DNA from: Prochlorococcus sp. AG-347-I21
GTDB lineage: Bacteria; Cyanobacteriota; Cyanobacteriia; PCC-6307; Cyanobiaceae
Direction of reading: 5' to 3'
DNA: 64,000 nucleotides
NCBI GenBank assembly: GCA_003279055.1
Contig: QCBP01000004.1
Location: 43,409 to 107,408 of the forward strand
The notes under the pieces: generated by a model
The model's input: only the letters and a program-made list of their open reading frames with translations
What the model was told of the DNA's origin: nothing
The model's database searches: none
Made by a program: the position numbers and the translations under genes
Part shown: positions 57,143 through 64,000 of the stretch, piece by piece
Position numbering within the stretch: position 1 is the stretch's first letter
Layout: each line of letters opens with the position of its first letter

Positions 57143-58648
57143 TCAGCAAAAATTATTTATTTTAGACCTTAAATGATTAATAAAATAGTTTGGCGATAGT
57201 TCTTCATTAGTTACAGCCCTTACCAACTCCATACAATTAACTGATCTGCCATATTTATGTATATTATTTTTTAACCAAAAGATTATCTTTTGATATTGAC
57301 CATTTTCAATTAAGTTGTCAATCAAACCTATGTCTCTTTCCATTTGAGAAGATATTTGCGCACTAATAACATGTCCTAACAAATATGAGGGGAAATATCC
57401 AAACGCCCCTTCACTCCAATGAACATCTTGAAGACAACCTTCTGAATCATTAGATGGTTTAATCCCTAGGAGTTCATCATATCTTTTATTCCATTCTGTT
57501 GGAATATCTTCAGCAGGTAACCCTCTTTCAATTAAATCTATTTCAAGTTCGGTTCTTATTAATATGTGTAGGCCATAAGTCAATTCATCCGCTTCAACCC
57601 TATTTAATCCTGCTTCCAAATGATTAATAGATTTCCATAGTTCTAAATAATTATTAAGAGAACATCCAGCCGAAACAAATTTGTTAAAAAATCTTTTTGA
57701 AAAAGATTTGGATTTAACTATTCTATTTTCCCAAAATAAAGATTGACTTTCATGAATACCCATAGAGGTTGCTTGACCTAAAGGCCAAGCAAACCATTGA
57801 TGACTTTGAGATGGCAAACCCTGCTCATAAATAGAATGCCCCCACTCATGCGCAGTTGCTAAAAAACTTGATAGTGGTTCACCTTCAACAATTCTTGTCG
57901 TAATCCTGTAATCATTAGGCCCTAACGTAATCGAAAAAGGATGGGGAGATTTACCAACAATAACTAGATCTTTATCTCTCCCAAACTCATCAAGTAATTG
58001 AGAACATAAATTATGTTGAGATTCTGGACTCAAATCCCAGTGATATTTCTTAGATTTATTAATCCCTCTAATCAACTCTGGAAGAGTATCTTTCAAAGGC
58101 TGAAACATTTTATTCAGCCACTTTAAAGTTAATTCAGGCTCAAAGGGTTGGGCTAAAGTTTCCCATGGTGAATATTGATCTGATATTTGTTTTGCCTCTT
58201 CAATCCGCAATTTAACTAATTCTTCAAAGAAAGGAAGAAAAATTTTAAAATCTGATTTTTCCTTAGCTTCTTGCCAGCTTTCATACCCTTTAGATTTTGC
58301 CTTTGCTAGAGACTGAACTAATTTAGGATCTAAATTTCTTTCTCTATTGAATTCCTTTAATAAAAGACTAATATTTCTTTCTTTATCTTTTATGAAAAGT
58401 TGATTATCGGAATTTCGTTCAATATCTGCTAGTTCATTTTTAGCAGATTGTATTAAATTAGAAAATTCCTCGGAAGAATTTCTTTCATGCAATACTTTTG
58501 CAATATAAGTAAGTTGTTCTGACCTCCAAGAAGCACCTTTCTTTGGCATTCCAGTATTCTGATCCCAATACAGTGTATTTTGGATTGAACCTAATATTTG
58601 TGTTTCTTTAAGGTAAGCACCCAGATTATTCCAATGAGTTTCAGCCAA
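57143..58648 (-). CDS. M32-family carboxypeptidase (Taq type)
   Basis: 501 aa; HEWGHSIYEQGLP (HExxH) and GIHESQSLFWENRI. Confidence 0.93.
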   Translation of the reverse strand: MAETHWNNLGAYLKETQILGSIQNTLYWDQNTGMPKKGASWRSEQLTYIAKVLHERNSSEEFSNLIQSAKNELADIERNSDNQLFIKDKERNISLLLKEFNRERNLDPKLVQSLAKAKSKGYESWQEAKEKSDFKIFLPFFEELVKLRIEEAKQISDQYSPWETLAQPFEPELTLKWLNKMFQPLKDTLPELIRGINKSKKYHWDLSPESQHNLCSQLLDEFGRDKDLVIVGKSPHPFSITLGPNDYRITTRIVEGEPLSSFLATAHEWGHSIYEQGLPSQSHQWFAWPLGQATSMGIHESQSLFWENRIVKSKSFSKRFFNKFVSAGCSLNNYLELWKSINHLEAGLNRVEADELTYGLHILIRTELEIDLIERGLPAEDIPTEWNKRYDELLGIKPSNDSEGCLQDVHWSEGAFGYFPSYLLGHVISAQISSQMERDIGLIDNLIENGQYQKIIFWLKNNIHKYGRSVNCMELVRAVTNEELSPNYFINHLRSKINNFC

Positions 58649-58755
58649 AGATTTTAATGGAATTAAGTTTATCTTAAGATAAAAATCTTAATGTCTGCTG
58701 TAAAACAAGCATGTTTATCCATAATAAGATATTGATTAATTAAGTTTTAACTTAT

Positions 58756-59211
58756 ATGGAACAAATATTTTCAAAATTAAAATTCATAACTCATGGCGAG
58801 GGTTTTATTGATATCACATATGATTTAAATTTATGTGTTGAAAAAAATAATTTTCATTCCGGAATTTTAAATTTAACTTCACTTCATACAAGTTGCAGTC
58901 TAACTATTAATGAGAACGCAGATCCAAATGTACTTAGGGACCTAAAAAAGTATATGCAATCGATAGTTCCCTATGATTCCTACTTAACCTTATCAAAAAA
59001 TAGAGAAGAAATATCCTATAAACATTATCAAGAAGGGGCTGACGATATGCCAGCACATATTAAAACATCCCTAACAAACACTTGTTTATCTTTGAGTTTT
59101 CAAGACGGGAAAATTATGCTTGGCACATGGCAAGCAGTTTATTTATGGGAACATCGATTTGATCAAAAGGAAAGAATCATTAATGTACATATAATTGGTG
59201 AGAAAAAGTAA
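58756..59211 (+). CDS. YjbQ/UPF0047-family protein
   Basis: 151 aa; NLTSLHTSCSLTINENADPNVLRDL, HIKTSL, LGTWQAVYLWEHR. Confidence 0.9.
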   Translation: MEQIFSKLKFITHGEGFIDITYDLNLCVEKNNFHSGILNLTSLHTSCSLTINENADPNVLRDLKKYMQSIVPYDSYLTLSKNREEISYKHYQEGADDMPAHIKTSLTNTCLSLSFQDGKIMLGTWQAVYLWEHRFDQKERIINVHIIGEKK

Positions 59212-59235
59212 GATATTTATAATGTAATAAGTCAG

Positions 59236-59538
59236 ATGTATTATTTAATGGAACCCTACATTTTGCAAGATGAAGAATTGAATGAATTAGTTGTCAAAAT
59301 ACCTGGCTGGGAAATTGAATCTAAACAAATCCAAAGAGAATTTAACTTCGCTAATTTTATTGAAGCCTTTGCTTTTATGACTAAGGTTGCTTTGATCTGT
59401 GAAAAATATAATCATCATCCTAACTGGGAGAATGTTTATGCAAAAGTAATAATTAAATTAAATACACATGATCTAGGAGGTATTACGAATCTGGATCAAA
59501 CATTAGCTTCGGAAATCAACAAAATTTTCGATCAATAA
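59236..59538 (+). CDS. 4a-hydroxytetrahydrobiopterin (pterin-4a-carbinolamine) dehydratase
   Basis: 100 aa; AFAFMTKVALICEKYNHHPNWENVYAKVIIKLNTHDLGGIT. Confidence 0.93.
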   Translation: MYYLMEPYILQDEELNELVVKIPGWEIESKQIQREFNFANFIEAFAFMTKVALICEKYNHHPNWENVYAKVIIKLNTHDLGGITNLDQTLASEINKIFDQ

Positions 59539-59567
59539 AAATATAAACTTGTTTTCAACTATTCAAA

Positions 59568-60614
59568 ATGTCTAAAAATTTATTACCAGTTACTATTATT
59601 AGTGGATTTTTAGGTTCGGGCAAAACTACACTTCTAAATCATATTTTAAAAAATCAAGTTGGTATTAAAACAGCTGTTTTAGTCAACGAATTTGGAGAAA
59701 TCGGAATAGATAATGACTTAATAATAGAAGGCTCAGAAGATATGATCGAATTAAATAATGGATGTATATGTTGCTCTATCAATGGCGAATTATTAAATAC
59801 CGTATCCAAAGTTTTAGAAAGATCTGAGAAATTAGACTATTTGATTGTTGAAACAACTGGATTAGCAGATCCATTACCAGTAGCTATGACTTTTGCGGCT
59901 GGTGATCTTAGAGAAAAAGTAAGATTAGATTCAATAATCACTGTCATTGATGGAGAAAATTTTGATTTTGAAATTAATAATACAAGTGTGGCCTATTCTC
60001 AAATTTTGTACGGAGATATCCTTCTTCTTAATAAATCTGATTTAGTAAATGAAAAACAATTAAAGAAAATAGAGGAGTTTATAAATAAAATAAAAAAAGA
60101 ACCAAGGATTTTGAGATCAACTAATAGTGAAGTTGCATTACATACAATAATGAGCGTGGGTCTATTTGAGACTGATACTTTTGAATTCGAGAAAAATAAA
60201 AAAAATATAGAACAAAATTCCCACGATCACTCTTCTCATTCCCACGATCACTCTTCTCATTCCCACGATCATTCTTCTCATTCCCACGATCACTCTTCTC
60301 ATTCCCACGATTTGATCAATAATATAGAGGGTTTTACCTCAGTTTCATATGAGACATTTGAACCATTTTCTTTAAGGAAGTTTCAATATTTCTTAGATAA
60401 TCAAATCTCACAACATGTATTTAGAGCAAAAGGAATATTATGGTTTATGGAAAGTGAAAGAAAACACATTTTTCACCTATCTGGAAAGCGGTTTTCTCTA
60501 GATGATGAGGAATGGACAAAAGAAAAATCTAACAAGATAGTATTAATTGGGAAAAACTTAGATCACCAAACTATTAAAAATCAACTGTCATCATGTAGAT
60601 TTAATTCAGATTAG
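59568..60614 (+). CDS. CobW/COG0523-family GTP-binding metal-trafficking protein with His-rich repeat
   Basis: 348 aa; ISGFLGSGKTTLLNHIL, GCICCSI (CxCC), (SHDHSSH)n. Confidence 0.94.
   Translation: MSKNLLPVTIISGFLGSGKTTLLNHILKNQVGIKTAVLVNEFGEIGIDNDLIIEGSEDMIELNNGCICCSINGELLNTVSKVLERSEKLDYLIVETTGLADPLPVAMTFAAGDLREKVRLDSIITVIDGENFDFEINNTSVAYSQILYGDILLLNKSDLVNEKQLKKIEEFINKIKKEPRILRSTNSEVALHTIMSVGLFETDTFEFEKNKKNIEQNSHDHSSHSHDHSSHSHDHSSHSHDHSSHSHDLINNIEGFTSVSYETFEPFSLRKFQYFLDNQISQHVFRAKGILWFMESERKHIFHLSGKRFSLDDEEWTKEKSNKIVLIGKNLDHQTIKNQLSSCRFNSD
60219..60311 (+). repeat. In-frame 21-bp tandem repeat, four copies plus 9 bp
   Basis: tcccacgatcactcttctcat x4 (one C/T variant) then tcccacgat. Confidence 0.97.
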
Positions 60615-60640
60615 AGTTCATATTAGGATTTAATTAATTT

Positions 60641-62179
60641 TTGAAAATACTTATTAAAGGATTTAACAAAGCATTAACCGAATTAAAACTTTTTTATTTT
60701 ACTTCGTTTATTGTTGCACTCCTAGTAATCATTCCAATTTTCAATTTTATTCTTGAAGGAGTTCAATATGTTGTAAGTGGAAATTTTTCATTAGGTATTG
60801 CTGAAGGAGAAGAGGTATTAGAGACTTTAAAAGTGTTAGTCCTGACAAGTTTTTTTGGAGGAGGATTAGGCACTTTGAATGGATGGTTACTTTCAAATTG
60901 TGATTTTAAGTTCAGAAAAGTTCTCCGTATTTGTCAGCTAATTCCACTAGCCGCCCCAGCATACCTAATAACAGCTGTTTTGCAGGATTTAGGAAGTATT
61001 TTTGGGTATCAAGTAACCGGTTTATGGTGGGGGGTTTTAATACTTTCAATCTCTACTTACCCATATGTATTCATTCTTGCTAACGAAAGTTTTAATAAAT
61101 TTGGAGTTAATCAAATCAATGCTAGTAGAGGATTAGGAGTTGGGCCGTGGAGGAGCTTCTTTAAAATCGCTTTTCCAATGGCATTGCCAGCACTAATAAC
61201 AGGAATAAGTTTAATGTGTATGGAAGTAATGAATGAGTTAGGTACATTTGCATTATTAAATATTCCAAGTATTTCTACCGGTATAGCTGAAAATTGGATA
61301 ATTGAGGGTAATCCAAAAAGTGCTATTGGACTATCTTTGATAGCTTTATTAATAATTTTCACTTTAATTATTTTTGAAAAATTCTCGAGAAGAAAATCAA
61401 AGCGGTGGAGTGAAAATCCTGCATCAAAAGATTCTCAAGGGTGGGAATTAAAAAAAACAAGAGCTCTTTTAGCAATAACAATATCTTTATTTCCTCCAAT
61501 TTTCTCTTTTGGAATTCCATGTTTTTGGGTTCTGCTCAATATCGATCAAGTACAAAAAGGGTTATCTGTAGAATTACTTACCCTATCATTCAGGACCATA
61601 AGTCTAGGATTTTTTACTGCATTAATAACGATGTTATTCTCCTTAATAATTTCCTTAGCAAGACGACCAAATAAAAGCTTATTACTAGGACTAATAACAA
61701 ACCTTGCTGGAATAGGTTATGCAATTCCAGGCACTGTATTAGCTTTATCTTTAATAAGCATTTCTTCTCCAAAATTGAATTTCTTTGCTGTTTGCCTACT
61801 AATTTGGGGTTATCTTGTTAGATTTCTAACTATTTCTAAGGGTTCTATTGATTCAAGTCTTGAGAGAATCCCTCCTAGTCTAGATGAAGCTGCACTTGGA
61901 CTAGGAGAAAATTGGCCGGGAATCATCAAAAGAATTCATCTACCTCTTCTTCAGGGACCAATATTCGTAGGATCACTGTTGGTTTTTGTAGACACGATAA
62001 AAGAATTACCCATGACCTTTATTTTGAGACCATTTGATTTTGATACATTATCTGTGAGGATATATCAATATGCTGGAGATGAAAGAATGGTAGAGGCAAT
62101 ATTACCAGCCATTCTTATCATGACTCTAGGCCTTATTGCTTCATTTACATTGATACCAAGTTTAGAGAAAAAAAACTAA
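60641..62179 (+). CDS. futB: Iron ABC transporter permease, FutB/FbpB type
   Basis: 512 aa; two permease halves with EAA-like loops (NASRGLGVGPWRSFFKIAFPMALPAL; EAALGLGENWPGIIKRIHLPLLQGP). Confidence 0.85.
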   Translation: MKILIKGFNKALTELKLFYFTSFIVALLVIIPIFNFILEGVQYVVSGNFSLGIAEGEEVLETLKVLVLTSFFGGGLGTLNGWLLSNCDFKFRKVLRICQLIPLAAPAYLITAVLQDLGSIFGYQVTGLWWGVLILSISTYPYVFILANESFNKFGVNQINASRGLGVGPWRSFFKIAFPMALPALITGISLMCMEVMNELGTFALLNIPSISTGIAENWIIEGNPKSAIGLSLIALLIIFTLIIFEKFSRRKSKRWSENPASKDSQGWELKKTRALLAITISLFPPIFSFGIPCFWVLLNIDQVQKGLSVELLTLSFRTISLGFFTALITMLFSLIISLARRPNKSLLLGLITNLAGIGYAIPGTVLALSLISISSPKLNFFAVCLLIWGYLVRFLTISKGSIDSSLERIPPSLDEAALGLGENWPGIIKRIHLPLLQGPIFVGSLLVFVDTIKELPMTFILRPFDFDTLSVRIYQYAGDERMVEAILPAILIMTLGLIASFTLIPSLEKKN

Positions 62180-63132
62180 ATTCTTTTATAAAGTTTTCTT
62201 ATTAAGAAAGGTAGGCTTAAGAACAAATCTGCAGAGGTAGATATAACCCTAAAATAAACTAAACTGATGATAATTATATTTTGTGGAATACTTTTGCCTA
62301 CAAATAAAAGGAGGCAAGCCTCAAAAACACCAACTCCTCCTGGAGCTGCTGGGACTGCCAAGCCTAAAGACCATGACAAAGAAAAAATTACCAATAAAAA
62401 TATAATGTTTAGAGAATTACTTGCATAAAAAGTATTCAAGCAAATATAAAACCCAATAAATTTAGATAAAACAAATCCAAGTTCAAGAAATAAAGCTCTT
62501 GTAGGGAAAAATGAAATTATATTTATTCTCTCTTCAAATTGGTCCTTTGAATTTTTAAGTTTCAAGACCTCAAATACTTTTCCCTTGAGAGACCCTAATC
62601 TTTTTAATATCAGAAAAATAAATTTCCTATTTAGGAATACCAAAGGAACAATTAAAAAAATATAAAATGGTGAAAAAATCAATCCCATCGATGCCAATAG
62701 AAAAGATCCACTCAACATAAAATAAGGTTCTATAAGTGTCGAATACAAAGCAATCTGAGGATTACTTATTGTTTTTAAAAAATTAAATCTTTCTACAAAA
62801 TGCCAAACCCCTCCTGGAACGTATTTAAGAATATTGGTTAAAATATAAAAAGAGACTAGATTATTACTTTTAAATTCTTTCCCGAACCATCTAACAATAT
62901 ATTTCCATGCATAAGCGTTCAGGTAAATACTTAAAATACAAAATAAAAATGATAAAAATAGATTAATTCCATTTCTTTCTAAATTGACATCAAAAGAAAT
63001 TTGATCAATATTTTTAAAAAAATAGATCCAAAAATAGGACAAGCTTGTAATAAAAAAAATATTTTTTAAACAACCAAAATTAATTTTTTTAAGGAATTTA
63101 AGATATAAGTTATTGCTTGAGTTAAATCTCAT
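62176..63132 (-). CDS. UPF0104/lysylphosphatidylglycerol synthase-type transmembrane protein
   Basis: 318 aa polytopic; GLAVPAAPGGVGVFEACLLLFVG. Confidence 0.75.
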   Translation of the reverse strand: MRFNSSNNLYLKFLKKINFGCLKNIFFITSLSYFWIYFFKNIDQISFDVNLERNGINLFLSFLFCILSIYLNAYAWKYIVRWFGKEFKSNNLVSFYILTNILKYVPGGVWHFVERFNFLKTISNPQIALYSTLIEPYFMLSGSFLLASMGLIFSPFYIFLIVPLVFLNRKFIFLILKRLGSLKGKVFEVLKLKNSKDQFEERINIISFFPTRALFLELGFVLSKFIGFYICLNTFYASNSLNIIFLLVIFSLSWSLGLAVPAAPGGVGVFEACLLLFVGKSIPQNIIIISLVYFRVISTSADLFLSLPFLIRKLYKRI

Positions 63133-64000
63133 TTCCAGTTTTCAAATGCTTTAAATTTTTTGCTTGATTCTTTTATAATTTTTCTTATTTCGTAAGTTGA
63201 TATTTTATGCTTTAATTGCAATCTCAATACCTCATCATTTTCTGGTTTCATATTTATTGATCCATCTGGTTTCAGAGTTTGTTTAACTTTTATATTTCCA
63301 AAAGTTGTTGAACATTCTCCTCTTCGTCTAAGTAATATCCACCTAGATTGGGTCCTCTCACGAACCCCAATAGTACTGGAATAATCAAACCATAATTTCC
63401 TAAAAAATTCCTTTTTCTCAATAGGCAAGATTGCTTGAATAGAAAATCCAATTCTATTTTTTTTCATATTGATAGCTTGATAGGAAACGTCGTAAGCCCC
63501 CTCAATTCTCAGTTTTTCTACAAAATTAGATATATCTTCGGGTGTTTGATCATCAATCCATGCTTCTTGAATAGATATCTCTTCACACTTTGGACTAATT
63601 TGTTCATTATCGTTAAAAGAAAAATCCTCAAATGAAGTAATTTTATAAACTCTTACCAAATTAGGGAATGTGAATTTTAAATTACCAATGCCGACTCCAT
63701 AAGAGTTAATAGAATATTTTGAAGGGGGTCGCAAATAGTCGACTAAATTAGAAAGTAAAGCGATACCAGTTGGGGTAGATAGTTCTCCATCTATCGAGTC
63801 AAAGCTTGATAAAACCTTAATATTTTTTTGTCTTATTAGCTCTATTACAGCTGGTGGAGGTACAGATAATTTTCCATGTTCAGTATTAACAAAACCTTTT
63901 CCCAACATCGGTTCATTACAGTAAACCTTCTTAGGATTTAAGTAATTTAATGCAGCACATACTCCTATAATATCCACTAATGAATCTATAGCTCCAATTT
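63129..64000 (-). CDS. larC: LarC-family nickel-insertion protein (DUF111), partial
   Basis: Frame open to window edge (KIGAIDSLVDIIGVCAALNYL); LSVPPPAVIELIRQ and ELSTPTGIALLSNL. Confidence 0.85.
   Translation of the reverse strand, partial: IGAIDSLVDIIGVCAALNYLNPKKVYCNEPMLGKGFVNTEHGKLSVPPPAVIELIRQKNIKVLSSFDSIDGELSTPTGIALLSNLVDYLRPPSKYSINSYGVGIGNLKFTFPNLVRVYKITSFEDFSFNDNEQISPKCEEISIQEAWIDDQTPEDISNFVEKLRIEGAYDVSYQAINMKKNRIGFSIQAILPIEKKEFFRKLWFDYSSTIGVRERTQSRWILLRRRGECSTTFGNIKVKQTLKPDGSINMKPENDEVLRLQLKHKISTYEIRKIIKESSKKFKAFENWK

Noticed and set aside
60219-60311. CRISPR-like periodic repeat
   Set aside because: Units are contiguous, in frame and without spacers; they encode a His-rich loop in a CobW protein.

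Overview
This 64 kb AT-rich window reads as a compact chromosome segment from a high-light Prochlorococcus-type marine picocyanobacterium. That assignment is inferred from gene content and protein signatures; no search was run. The left end carries the alpha-carboxysome operon on the minus strand: csoS1, rbcL, rbcS, csoS2, csoSCA, csoS4A, csoS4B, then a truncated acRAF-like pterin-dehydratase homologue. A csoS1D-like gene lies nearby. Next come both protochlorophyllide reductases (chlN, chlB, chlL and the convergent por), psaM (missed by the ORF track), the alkane pathway (accA, aar, ado), and core metabolism, replication, division and translation genes (ilvB, hemH, pyrH, frr, tal, ftsI, proS, purA, ssb, argB, priA, rpoD, hemC). 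Near the right end are a His-repeat CobW GTPase, a futB-like permease and a LarC-like gene that runs off the window. I saw no CRISPR array, rRNA, convincing tRNA, or insertion sequence. The most interesting signals are: (1) a series of strong intercistronic hairpins in the carboxysome operon; (2) convergent gene ends modified by tandem duplications (trpF/folE, pfkB/cutA) or inverted repeats spanning both stop codons (chlL/por, hemC/ppa); (3) a YfiH-family ORF whose conserved N-terminal region has no ATG/GTG/TTG start; (4) a 14-bp motif found three times, twice upstream of csoS1 and once between priA and rpoD; (5) a candidate FtsL-like protein overlapping ftsI.
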